From: Meconema thalassinum
Lineage: Eukaryota > Arthropoda > Insecta > Orthoptera > Tettigoniidae
Direction: 5' to 3'
NCBI GenBank assembly: GCA_946902985.2
Contig: OX336398.1
Coordinates: forward strand, 233,326,556 to 233,390,555
Length of the DNA stretch: 64,000 nt
The position numbers and the translations under genes were made by a program. This document shows, piece after piece, positions 11,446 to 22,019 of this stretch. Under the pieces are notes generated by a model. The model saw only the letters and a program-made list of their open reading frames with translations. It was not told the DNA's origin and ran no database searches. Every line of letters starts with the position of its first letter. The stretch's first letter is position 1.

Positions 11446-11753
11446 CCACGTGGTCCAAGGGGCCTCAACGAACCGAGAAGAAAGAAGGAAGCCGATTTAG
11501 CCAAGCATATTACCGATAACGTTGGACCATTACACAATATTTACTACTTGTATTACTAGTTCTTCTTCTTTCGAATAACCCATTTGGAGGGTACGATGAA
11601 TCAACTTTGGCTACTGTCCTTTGTATTCAATTTTCTTTGTTTCCGAATTTCTTTCATCCTTGTGGAGTGGTGATCTTTCTCCTCTTGAGTCCACTTTCTG
11701 CGAGTAGTTTGTTTGTTTGTTTGTTTGTTTGTTTGTTTGTTTGTTTGTTTCAT

Positions 11754-11789
<36 letters not shown>

Positions 11790-12008
11790 GAAATTCTGCC
11801 TTTTGAATTGCATCTCTGAAGAGTGATCTGTTTGCTATTGTGCCTGTCTGAATTCTGGCGTTTGTCAAATCTTTGTCAATTTCAATGAACCATGTGAGTT
11901 TAGATTTGTAACTAGGTTTTTTTTAGATCTGTTTAGTTGTCAACTGTTTTCCATTTTATAAATGTGCCCTAAAAACTGTAATCTTCTCGTTTTTATTGCA
12001 TCGGTTAA
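11446..12008. other. intergenic, with a TTTG/TTTC microsatellite
   Basis: The only structure I see is (TTTG)n followed by (TTTC)n at about 11706-11789. The lysine- and threonine-rich frames on the minus strand and the phenylalanine-rich frames on the plus strand across it are products of the microsatellite. Confidence 0.8.
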
Positions 12009-12068
12009 TTTTTAGCCTATTTTCAATTTTGAAAAAATAGGCTTATGAGATCACCTTTTGTCCGTGTG

Positions 12069-12107
<39 letters not shown>

Positions 12108-13554
12108 GTGATTCGTGTGTGTGTGTGTCCCTAATAAAATCTAAACGGCTGGAGCGATTTCAATGAAACTCGGAAAGTTCATAGCACTATTCCCGGCGAC
12201 CTCGACCGTGCCCTTCAAATTTTGTTACGACTCACCAATCCAACATGGCGGCTGTGCGAAATATTTCACCAGCATTCAATATCTCCGAAACTATTAGCGA
12301 TATTACCCTGATATTTTCTATGGTGATAGAGGGAACTACTAGAAGTACACCTATGTGACTTTTGAAAACCTGGTAACTACAAAACCAACATGGCGGCCAA
12401 GCGAATTTGCGACTTTTAAATAGACGTTTCTCGCGATTTGACCAACCAAACGCAATGAAACTTGGTACAGTATATGTTTATTTACATTGTAATGCACCGA
12501 CATCTAACATCGTTCAAATGTTTACATAATCACAAGATGGCGGATGTGCGAAATATTTCACCGGCATTCTATATATCTGAAACTATTAGCGGTAAAACCC
12601 TGAAATTTTGTACGGAGATAAAGGGCACTACTGGAAGTCCATCTATAAGACTTTCAAAAACCGGTTAACTACAAAACGAACATGGCGGCCAAGCGAATTT
12701 GAAAATTTTAAATAGACCTTTCTCGCGATTTAATGTTCCAAGCGCACTGAAACCTGGCACAGGAAATATTTATACACATTGTAAGCCACTGGTATCTAAT
12801 TTAGTTCAATTGTTTACATAACCTCAAGATGGCGGCAGTGCGAATTTTAAAATTAAGATTTTATTTATTGTGATGTAGTCATGCGATTGAAGTGAAAGTT
12901 TGAATAATGAACCTACGCAATAATTTTCCTTCAATGGTACATGACTCTATGGCCTATACATTTAACAATCCAACATGGCGACCATCCGAAATATTTAGAC
13001 GATACTGAATATCTACGAATCTATTTTAGCAATCAAACTGCATTTTTTTAATGTTCATAGGGGCTATGAACTTAAGTTCACCTATAGGACTTTCAATAAC
13101 CTGGTGATCACAAATCCAACATGGCGGTGACGCGAATTATAAATATTCACATGGACGTTTCTCGCAATTTAACCATCCGCGTGCAGTGAAGCTTGGTACA
13201 GTAAATCCTGATACGAATGTTAATCCACTGGCATCTAATTTATTTCAATTGTTTAGATAACCTCAAGATGGCAGCTGTGAAAAATTTTAAAATCTCCTTG
13301 TTTTTTCTTGTGTCCTAACTATGCGATTGAAGTTTGAATACTACGCGTTCACAATAATCTGCATGTAACAGTACATAACTCTAGGACCTACATATATAAA
13401 ATCCAACATGGCGACCATCCGAAATATTTAGTCGGTTCTCAATATCTACGAATCTATTACAGCAATCAAACTGAAATTGTGTATGTTGATAGTGGCAATT
13501 AACATAAGTAGGATATATGAAAATAGGCTGTATAGTTCTTCACGGAACTACTTG
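12009..13554 (+). mobile_element. DINE/Helentron-associated-like element, subfamily 1 (left palindrome arm)
   Basis: It begins TTTTTAGCC with a 5-prime hairpin (AGCCTATTTT at 12014-12023 pairing with AAAATAGGCT at 12034-12043). Next come a GT microsatellite (about 12062-12130), the segment AAACGGCTGGAGCGATTTC and then nine boxes ATGGCGGC or variants. The boxes start at 12245, 12390, 12537, 12682, 12829, 12975, 13121, 13267 and 13408, about 146 bp apart. It ends GAAAATAGGCTGTAT, hairpin AGTTC/GAACT (13534-13549), then CTTG|TT. The AGCCTATTTTC and GAAAATAGGCT blocks are inverted relative to each other near the two ends. This layout (asymmetric inverted ends, microsatellite, tandem core, 3-prime hairpin, T|T insertion) is what is known for Helentron-associated DINE-like elements. 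It has no coding capacity. Confidence 0.65.
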
Positions 13555-14269
13555 TTGACATTTCAAGTATAACTCTCTATTAGGTCGTAGCCTATATTCT
13601 GCGTTATTATTTCGTTTAGCTTTCAGTATTTTTTCAGAATTTGTCTTTCAGTCTTCTCTCAATTGTCTAAATCACCAAATCTTATTTTAAGTGTTTCTGA
13701 CGCATTTAGAGTTTCAGGTCTGACCACTGTTTGTTAGTGCCTTAATTTATTGTTGCAGGATAATTTTTTTTATACATTATATATCTTTTGTCATATGAAA
13801 ACATCTTTGTAATTTATGGATACGCGTTTCTATTACTTGTATTCCATTGTAATAACTTATGGAAGAAGTGATGGATGAATGTAAGAAAATGAGAATAGGC
13901 TATTTTTTTAAATTATAGGATACTGAGGTTATTATTTCAGTGACTGAACTAACATTATATAATACATATTTCTCTTTCAAAAGTAGAACAGTCGAAAATT
14001 AGGTTATGTACGGTTTGGGAGGATCGACAAGTACCCGGCGTGAGCCAATTTCCAAAAGTCGATATTTGACATTTTTTTACAAATAATATATTTTGTTGAT
14101 TTCGTATTCCTCTTGGAGAAACGCATCAAATGGATAGTGTAAGATGTTCCAAAACACGATATTTGTGGTTAAAAATAAATACTAAAGTTTGAATTTATTT
14201 CCAAATCTCGACATCTGCTTTGTTAAGTTATTTCCATAATCCGACATCTGCACTTCGTTCCAGATAAAA
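13555..14269. other. AT-rich spacer between palindrome arms
   Basis: About 715 bp separating two inverted DINE-like elements. I see no frame, no repeat shared with the rest of the window and no terminal signals. Confidence 0.6.
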
Positions 14270-15860
14270 AAAAGTAGTTCCGTGAAGAACTATACAGCCT
14301 ATTTTCATATAACCTTCTCATGTTAATTGTCTCTATCAACATACAAAATTTCATTTTAATTGCTGTAACAGATTCGTAGATATTGAAAGCCGTCTAAATA
14401 TTTCAGATGGTCGCCAGGATTGTTTTTTTTTTGTACTATTACATTAAGATTATTGTGTACGTGTGGTATTCAAACTTCAATCGCATGATTGATGATGATG
14501 ATGATGATGATAATTGTTGTTTTAAGGGGCCTAACATCTAGGTTATCGGCCCCTAAAATCGCATGATTAGAACACAAGAAGTAAAAACGAGATTTTAAAT
14601 GTACGCACACCAGCCATCTTGTGATTATGCAAACAATTGAAATAAAGTACATGCCAGTGGATCAACATTTGTATAAGCATTTAACGTCGAACGTTTCACG
14701 GCACTCGGATAGTTAATTCGCGAGAAACGTCCATTTAAATATTTATATTTCGCGTCGCCACCATGTTGGATTTGTGCTCACCAGGTTACTGAAAGTCCTA
14801 TAGGTGAACATATGTTCATAGTCTCTATGAACATTAAAAAAATCAGTTTGGTTGCTGTAAAAGATTCATAGATATTGAGAACCGTCTAAATATTTCGGAA
14901 GCTCGCCATTTAGGATTGTTATATGTATAGGCCATAGAGTTATGTACCATTCAAGGACAATTATTGCCTAGCTTCATTATTCAAACTTTCACTTCCATCG
15001 CATGATTACGAAACAAGAATAAAAACTTAATTTTAAAATTTCGCACAGCCGCCATCTTGAGGTTATGTAAACAATTGAATTAAATTAGATGGCAGTGCAT
15101 TACAATGTGCAAAATAATTTACTGTACCACATTTTACTGCTCTCAGAGAGTTAAATCACGAGAAAAGTCTATTAAAATATTTCAAATTCGCTTGGTCGCC
15201 ATGTTCGTTTTGTACTTTACAGGTTTATGAAATATACATAGGTAAACTTGTACCAGTACCCTTTATCACCGTACAAAATTGCATGATGATATCTGTAATA
15301 GTTTCGGAGATATAGAATGTCAGTGAAATATTTCGCACAGCCGCCATTTTGAGGTTATATAAACAATTGAACTAAATTAGACTCCAGTGCATTACAATGT
15401 GTACCAACATTTGCTGTACCAAGTTTCATTACGTTTGGATAGTTAAATCGCGAGAAATGTCTATTTAAAAGTCTCAATTTCGCTTGACCGCCATGTTGGT
15501 TTTGTAGTCACCAGGTTTTTGAAAGTCTCATAGGAGAACATCTAGTAGTGCCCTTTATCACCGTACACAATTTCAGGGCGATATCGGTAATAGTTTCGGA
15601 GATATTGAATGCTAGTGAAATAAAATATTTCGCACAGCCGCCATGTTGGATTGGTGAGACGTAACAAAATTTGAATGGCACGGTCGAGGTTGCCGGGAAT
15701 AGTGCTATGAACTTACCGAGTTTCATTGAAATCGCTCCAGCCGTTTAGATTTTATTAGGGACACACACACACACACACACACACCTCACACACACACACA
15801 CACACGGACAAAAGGTGATCTCATAAGCCTATTTTTTCAAAATTGAAAATAGGCTAAAAA
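14270..15860 (-). mobile_element. DINE/Helentron-associated-like element, subfamily 1 (right palindrome arm)
   Basis: This is the reverse-complement counterpart of 12009-13554. The 3-prime end is at about 14270-14315 (GAACTACTTTT in complement), the 5-prime hairpin at about 15826-15857 and the CA microsatellite at about 15762-15808. Over the 5-prime 130 bp the two arms differ at only a few positions; divergence grows inward. It carries the 66-bp retroposed insert at 14491-14556. It is non-coding. Confidence 0.65.
14491..14556 (-). mobile_element. 66-bp 5-prime-truncated retroposon with 12-bp target duplication
   Basis: The insert is flanked by AATCGCATGATT at 14479-14490 and 14557-14568. In complement it reads GGGGCCGATAACCTAGATG, then GTTAGGCCCCTTAAAACAAC and an ATC-repeat tail. 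The same type of 3-prime end appears at 22731-22781, 55935-55980 and 59530-59585, so a LINE or SINE with this end has been active. Confidence 0.75.
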
Positions 15861-16221
15861 TACAACGCCTGAACGGTGGGGTTCAGGAAATTGTATGTTA
15901 TATTTGGTACAAACTCTAACATAAGCATAGAAAGTAGAATAACATAATATTTCCTGATTTTTTTCTCAATAACTTAGAAAATACAGATGTCGACTTCCAG
16001 AAATACTCTCCTACATATAGTGATATCGAATCGCTCCAAGTATGACTTGGGTTTTCCATGTTCAGGTAATAATTGAGTAAACACAAAGTTCTGAAACGGT
16101 TCCTTTTTTCAAGGAACATATATAGTTTGAAGCATGGCAGGGGGCTTTGCCCAATGAAGTTTCATTTCTGTATATTGTATATTCCTTTTATGATAGTCAA
16201 TTGTTCTGATTCATCTTGTTG

Positions 16222-17060
16222 GTTTGTGATAAGATAAATGTAGGATGTTATGAAATTTAGAAGGGGTGGGAATCTGTGCGCATCGGACAAGTTCACCTGT
16301 GGCGAAGATCAGCTTGAAATCGTTACCCCGTACAAATATCTGGGAATCACCCTGCTAACAACAGGAACAGCCTTTACTACACACATGAAAGAAAAAACAG
16401 CAGCAGCCATCAAAGCAATGTTTGAAATTCCTAAAGCTTACAATCTATCACTAGCTGCAGCAATGGCACTATTTAACATTAAAGTGGCCCCAGTAGCAAC
16501 ATATGGTATTCATCTCATATGGAATAATCATTCGGTAACAAACTTAAACGACTAGAAAATATAAACGCCAGGTACTTAAAACGCATTCTGCAGATATCCA
16601 TTTTTCGGAAAATCGAATCGCATATCTTCTTGGAAATGAAACATTCTTTCTGGAAGATATCAAATCACTCTTCAAGCGACCCAACACGGCTGCCTTGGAC
16701 GCGGTCTTGGAAGAAAGGAAAACTAAAGTACGTCAAATTCCTAGGGAATTTTTGGATACTGAAGCAATGAAAAATCACGAATGGAAAGGACCAAATTTCA
16801 AGTTACGCCACCTCTTCACGCGTTACGCTGCACATGGTGTTCATAGTAAAATATGTACAAATCCGAGATTATACAAACCGACAGAAAAGTGAATAATATG
16901 TCGCCTATGTGGGGAGCTTTGCTCTCTCTATCATCTTGGAAACTGTGATGAAAGATCACAACCGATCAGCACATTTGCTAAACACTGATACAAATCAGTA
17001 TTATCTTATTCATATATTCTATCTTTGTACACATTGTGTTTAATTAATAATAATAAATAA
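16222..17060 (+). pseudogene. non-LTR retrotransposon 3-prime end (LINE-X, zinc-knuckle C-terminus)
   Basis: The frame at 16250-16555 has MKFRRGGNL followed by the RT thumb signature YKYLGITL, then a TTHMKEK and AAIKAM region and a YGIHLIW segment. A second frame (from 16695) has RQIPREF, AMKNHEW, KLRHLFTRYAAHG and then, past a stop codon, a C-R-L-C-x4-C-x2-Y-H-L-G-N-C knuckle, as in the C-termini of many LINE ORF2 proteins. A frameshift lies between them. The 3-prime end is CACATTGTGTTTAATTAA followed by TAA repeats. A second copy lies inverted at 26566-27860, and 32270-32659 is a third, diverged end. The element is 5-prime truncated and dead. Confidence 0.75.
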
Positions 17061-17586
17061 ATGTAGAATCTGCTTGTGGCGAATGGTGATGTAGAATCGG
17101 ATTGTTCGAATAGAGGTTGTGTCTTTGTTGTAATGAGAATATGGTAGATTTAGATGTATGAAGAGGCATATTAAATAAAGAGGATTTTTAATAAATTAAC
17201 TGAATACCTGTGTTCCTATGGTAGGTGCGGCTGCTTTTATGTTTTAATTGATGGTGATCTGAGTAATGAACGGTTAACAGAGGAATGTGCATCACATATA
17301 TCAGGTATATGGATTGTCTGTCTTCTCTCCTGTTAAAATAAAATATCCTATGTGTGTATCAAGAACCACCACCCCGAATAAATTGAAAATAAACGTTACA
17401 ATTTGCACCTCAACGTGGGGATATCGATAGTAACGTTATAGTTCGGAACACGTATTTTACTTTGAAGTCAATGTTGAATCTCAGTCTGAGAGACTAGACT
17501 TTATATCATTTCAAATGACGCATGCTACGAATGCTTTGCATGTTAGACAGGCTCAGGAGGTCTCTTTCAACAGGCTCCATTACCCA
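17061..17586. other. intergenic, nothing recognised
   Basis: AT-rich sequence downstream of the LINE-X end. No supported frame, repeat or RNA signal was seen. Confidence 0.6.
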
Positions 17587-17636
17587 TTAACTTAGGCTTC
17601 CCGCGCGGGAAACGGAGAGCGGGAGGTGCACTCTGC

Positions 17637-17737
17637 TGCATGACGTCATGCACTCGCCGTCTCCGTATCGCATAACACCAGACCCCAGGAGTAATCTCAG
17701 ACTCGGTGCATATGCACTGAGCAACATGATGACGTCA
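17637..17737. promoter_or_regulatory. two perfect CRE-type sites in an 89-bp direct repeat
   Basis: TGACGTCA occurs at 17641-17648 and 17730-17737; the first lies in the 16-bp palindrome TGCATGACGTCATGCA (17637-17652). Both are followed by related sequence (CGCCGT, then a YCGYAWCGCATAAC-like stretch and AGACC), so a module of about 89 bp is duplicated. TGACGTCA is the known full CREB/ATF site. Whether it acts here is unknown, as no promoter or gene is visible nearby. Confidence 0.4.
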
Positions 17738-17797
17738 TACACGCCGTAACCGTAACGCATAACGGTAGACCAAAGCATAACGATGAAGTCGACAAGA

Positions 17798-18110
17798 TCA
17801 TTTGAAACGATAAAACATTTCCCTCGTAAGAGATCCTTTTGAAGTTGAGGTCCAAATGTGGTCATTAATGTTTCTTTTCAGTTGACATGTTGGACCTCTG
17901 TCATATGAAACTTCTATTGTTGATTGTCCAGCGTCTTTAGCTAGTTCATGTGCTCTTTCATTCCTAATTGTCCCTGTTTCTCCAAGAACCCAGGAGAGAC
18001 AGGCATGGAAACAATGTTGAGTTATTGATCTTATGTCAGTAAGTGTGTCTTGGAGACGAGAGCTCATCATTCTCATCATTGTCCTGCAGCTAGCCAATGA
18101 AGTGGAGAAC
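17798..18110 (-). pseudogene. RNase H domain end of a LINE (I/R1-type)
   Basis: The minus-strand frame contains ACLSWVLGETGTIRNERAHE followed by LAKDAG. This is the C-terminal signature of retroelement RNase H (W-V-P-G-H-x-G-I-x-G-N-E-x-A-D-x-L-A-K). The usual His of PGH is Glu, the usual Gly of GNE is Arg and the Asp after A is His, so catalysis is lost. The frame continues about 40 residues past the domain and ends. A SINE (18167-18529) lies close upstream. Confidence 0.7.
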
Positions 18111-18166
18111 TCTATATTCCTTTATTGACACGTCGGTATCTGTTTGTAATTCCCTTTACAGCAAAA

Positions 18167-18529
18167 GCTTTCCACGGTGGGTGAGTGGTTATTGTGTCGG
18201 ACTACCAACCCCAAGTTTGCAGGTTCGCTCCTGGCCAAGGTAAGTGATTTTTGAAAGGTATCATACGTTGTTGTCATGTTAAAGAACCCATTTGAATTTA
18301 GTAGGCCGTGTTCACAATGACAAAATTAATCTCAGGATTTTCCGCCAACACAAAATAGTTCCTCCTTTGTCTACTATATAGCACTATTGTGTCAAGGAAC
18401 TTAGATATCTAACCTTCTTGATTTTCATTGCGTTCCAAGGAACAACAAAATTCGAAATGCAAGCTGCCCTCTGCGCGTCAATTAATAAAGCTTGCACCCG
18501 GCATCCGAGGCCATACGATTTTATATATA
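18167..18529 (+). mobile_element. tRNA-derived SINE (family C), complete
   Basis: It is flanked by the 12-bp duplication TTTACAGCAAAA (18155-18166 and 18530-18541). The head has GGTGGGTGAGTGG (A-box region) and GGTTCGCTCC (B box). The body includes AAAGAACCCATTTGAAT and the tail GCTTGCACCCGGCATCCGAG. Copies of the same family are at 21633-22012 and 34159-34445. Confidence 0.9.
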
Positions 18530-18578
18530 TTTACAGCAAAATAAACTCACTGCCAGACAAATCATTCACAGCCATGAC

Positions 18579-18890
18579 CACCGGGGGGTGCAGTGGCTAC
18601 CTTACTTGGCGATTACCTCTGAGGTCCGCGGTCGATTCTCGACGGTAGCAATAAATTTATTTCTGGTCTGAGGGCTTGAACCGGGTACACTCAACCTCGT
18701 GAACGGAGAACAAATGGGAACGGTTCCCACTACAGCCCTCCTGGAATAGGTTTCTTCCTATCTACTCCGGGTTATTAACACTAGGCCACAGATGCCTCCT
18801 TCCCAATCCTCACCAGAGTTACAAGACGCCACAGTAAGACAGGTTTATCACTTCATTTGAGAGGCTTGGACATCTAGGTCATTGATCCTC
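18579..18890 (+). mobile_element. tRNA-derived SINE (family E)
   Basis: A GGGTGCAGTGGCTACC head and GGTCGATTCTC (B box, 18630-18640) precede a body containing GGGTACACTCAACCTCGTGA, a block related to one in family B. This is the only copy in the window; ends are approximate and no target duplication was identified. Confidence 0.6.
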
Positions 18891-19068
18891 GTGTGCTTGG
18901 GTGTGAGTAGATTTTGTGTTATTGTGATTGTGGCAGTATTATACGGTATTAGAACGATACCTCCAGGGGGTGACTAATATCTTGTGTAGTGACAATAGCG
19001 CGAGTTAGTAAGCATTTGGCAGTATAATTCAATGTCCGCGCTCTTTAACGTGTCTGCCACTGCTGTTG

Positions 19069-19735
19069 CTTGAGTCTTCACTCTTTTGACTGGTTTGATG
19101 CAGCCCTCCATGTCTCCCTGTCCTGAGCTAATCGTTTCAATTCTACATAGCTACCACACCTTACATCCGAGGAAATCTGTTTAACATATCCTAACCTTGG
19201 TCTACCCCTACAGTTCTTGTCCTCGACCCTTCCTTCCATAACTTAGCTTGCTATTCCTGGGTGCCTTAGTTTGTGTCCCACCAACCTATCTCTTCTCTTT
19301 ATGAGCAGTCGCCAGAAACATCTCTCCTCTCCCACTCAGCTTAATACCTCTTCATTTGCAATCCTATCTACCCATGTGATCTTCATCATTCTCCTGTAAC
19401 ACCACAATTCAAACGCTTCTATTCTCCACTTTTCTGCTGCGCCAAGTCCATGTTTCACTTCCATAGAGCGCCACGCTCCAGACAAAGGCGTTTAAAAATG
19501 ACTTCTTAATACCTAAATCTATGTTCGGTGTCAACAGATTCCTTTTCAGTAGAAATGCATTCCCTGCCTGAGCCAACCTACCTTTTACATCCTCTTTGCT
19601 TCGTCCATCAATGGTTATTTTGCTTCCTAAGTAACAGAAGTCTCCCACTTCCTTTACCACTTCACCTGTCAATTTGATGTACATAGGTGGTTCTGATTTA
19701 ATTCTGTCACTACAACAAAACCAAAAGTGTAATTA
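19069..19735 (-). pseudogene. RTE/BovB-like LINE 3-prime end
   Basis: The complement encodes EVGDFCYLGSKITIDGRSKE, then KRNLLTPNIDLGIKKSF, then VWSVALYGSETWTW, followed by a frameshifted tail. In this LINE type the YLGS-x-I motif starts the thumb, and Y-G-x-E-T-W-T is followed by a C-terminal domain of the AFEMWCYRR type. The 3-prime UTR stump at 19069-19130 complements CATCAAACCAGTCAAAAGA, also present at 33.9, 44.8 and 47.7 kb, so these are one family. I assign RTE/BovB-like from the C-terminal motif only. Downstream, 19736-20146 shows nothing I recognise. Confidence 0.75.
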
Positions 19736-20156
19736 TCTAGCTCCCCGTACGTGCATGCGGGCAATATCCCTACAAATACATTACTGGGAGAAATGGAATG
19801 AATAAACTGAGTCTCTTGTTGTTGCTGTGAATGAAATGCAACTAATTGGAAAATGACTGTCCATCAATCATTGAGGTGAAGTATTAATATAATCTGCGGA
19901 GGCTCAAGTTTTACTCAAACAATTCAAATTGATTTCACAATTATTTGTACGCATTGCGTTTTATTTTATTGTCGTACAATTCCACATGTGTTTCCAATTT
20001 TTAAACAAGAGAGATAAAAAAAATGTCACGAGATATTTCGTTCGATATTTGTTTTTATGAGTGACAATCCAATCTTGGGTTCGAAACCCGCCGCTGGCAT
20101 TGTGCAAGTTGAGGGTGGTTTACCCAGTTTTATGGTTTCTAATTTCTTCTTCTTAG

Positions 20157-20630
20157 TTGCCTCCGTGGTGTAGTGGTCAGCATGATTAGCTGCCATCCCG
20201 GAGGTCCAACGTTCGATTCCCGGCTCTGCCACCAAATTTGAAAAGTGGTGGAACGGGGTCTACTTAGCTTCGGGTGGTCCAAATGAGTAGAGGGGGTTAG
20301 ATTCCCACCTCAGCCATCCTCGAAGTGGTTTTCTGTGGTTTCCCTCTTCCTTGCCTAACCCTCCCACTCTTCCGATCCCTTCATAAGGCCCCTGTTCGCT
20401 TTGCAGGTGAGGCCGCCTGGGCGTAGTGCTGGTCACACACCCCAGTTGTATCCCCGACTTGTATCTCAGGATCCAGGACACTGCCCTCAGTGGCGGTGGA
20501 GGTGGGATCCCTCGCTTAGTCCGTGGGAAAAGCCAGCCCTGGAGGGTGAAGCGATAACGGAAGAAAATTAAAGGTTCTTCGTGGTTCATTGAGGCCCCTT
20601 GGAGCACCTGGATCCTAACTCAGGCGAGCT
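20157..20630 (+). mobile_element. long tRNA-derived SINE (family D)
   Basis: It is flanked by TTCTTCTTAG at 20147-20156 and 20631-20640. The head GCCTCCGTGGTGTAGTGG and the B box CGTTCGATTCCCGG are tRNA-like. At about 474 bp it is longer than the other SINEs here. A related, older copy lies inverted at 34590-34817. Confidence 0.8.
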
Positions 20631-20654
20631 TTCTTCTTAGCCCAGTATTTTCTC

Positions 20655-21240
20655 TTTTTCTTTCTATACATCGAGTTGAACCTCTATGGACTGCGTGGTA
20701 ACAAACAACTTCACTTTAGTGTCTAGGTCTTGTTCTTGTTCCGGCTTTGACTTCCTGCCAGTATCTTCTGACCTCAGCGACGAGTGCCTGTTTATGTTCT
20801 TCCGAAATAGGTCCTCTCTGTCCTCTGGAAGTTGATACCATTTTAACACCTTGGTAGTTGTTCACCAATTTTCTAAATGAGGTCCTGTCAGTAATTTATC
20901 GGTCTGGAATACCAATTTTTCTGAGATCTATTTCGCATTCCTCGAAACATCTCGGCCTTGTTGCCTTAGATTTAAAGAAAATCTATATTATTTTCGTTAA
21001 TCGATCACCAGTCATCCTCAAAAGGTGAAGGTAAAATAGTAGCCGTCTCTTCTTTATCGATGCTGTGTCTGTTTAGTTGTTCAAGTCCTCATTTACCACT
21101 GTCCATCAACCCATCTATTAGCTAGGATTCTTCTTAATATCCTGCACTCTCTGTTTTCCAGTTGGTCAGCTTGACCTTTACTATTCATGGTCAAGGTTTC
21201 GGACCAAAATAGTTGATTTTCCCACTTATTTTTTACAAAT
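20655..21240 (-). pseudogene. strongly decayed LINE RT C-terminus
   Basis: The complement of about 21080-21230 reads WSETLTMNSKGQADQLENRE, then RRILANRWVDGQW. This resembles the ETWT, ERKVLRKI and NGEWRRR segment of CR1/L2-like LINE proteins, with several stops. A later segment (MLKWYQLPEDREDLFRKNIN) may be its C-terminal end. It is dead. Confidence 0.5.
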
Positions 21241-21632
21241 TCTTCCTACTAGCGTAGACCAAAAATTGTCACGCGAGGACTGGCGCCATGGGTAAATCTT
21301 ACCCGACCGTGAATAATATAGAAATAACTTGGGTGTTCACAAAGCTATGGACATGTTTCTATTGCAGGGTGAAGTTCAAGACTAGGAAGGAAGGTACAGT
21401 AAACGACAGGAAATAAGGGCTGACCAAAACGAAAATGTAGAGCATTATTTAAGCTTCGGGTCAATAATATCCATGCGCCAGTTCTCGCGGGTTTACTAAT
21501 ATTTTTATTATTTTTATTATTTTCTTATTTTCTTCTTCTTCTTCTTCTTATTACTGTTATAACACAAGGTAGAGGTAGTGACAGCCGCCCTGAGTACTCC
21601 CGTGGTTAATGTGCAGTAAATGGTCATTAGCA
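21241..21632. other. intergenic with a short TTA/CTT microsatellite
   Basis: I see only (TTA)n and (CTT)n runs at about 21500-21550. Confidence 0.7.
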
Positions 21633-22012
21633 GCTTGCCACGGTGGGTGAGTGGTCAACGTGTCGGTCTACTAACCCCAAGCTTGCAGGTTCGCTCCTGG
21701 CCTTGGTAAGTGATTTTTGAAAGGCGGCAAAAATTACGACACCATATCATACGATGTTGGCATGTCAAAGAACCCATTTGAATTCAGTAGGTCGTGTTCA
21801 TAAAGGCAAAATTAATCTCGGGAGTTTCCGCCAACACAAATTTCCTAATTTCTCTACTAGAAAGCGCTATAGTGTTCAAGGAGCTTAGATATCTAACCTC
21901 CTTGACTTTCATAGTGCTTCAAGGAACAACTAAATTCGACATGCAAGCTGCCCTCTGGGTGTCAAATAACAAAGCTTGCACCCGGCACCCGAGTCCATAC
22001 GATATTATTATT
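21633..22012 (+). mobile_element. tRNA-derived SINE (family C)
   Basis: Same family as 18167-18529: GGTGGGTGAGTGG and GGTTCGCTCC in the head, GCTTGCACCCGGCACCCGAG at the tail, then an ATT run. A possible short target duplication is TTAGCA (21627-21632, 22013-22018). It abuts an R1-like LINE fragment. Confidence 0.85.
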
Positions 22013-22019
22013 TTAGCAA

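Noticed and set aside
11601..11868. Lys/Glu/Thr-rich and Phe/Leu-rich frames
   Set aside because: Translation of the TTTG/TTTC microsatellite.
12462..12668. 68-codon frame within the DINE-like core
   Set aside because: It lies within a non-coding tandem repeat; sister units have stops at equivalent places.
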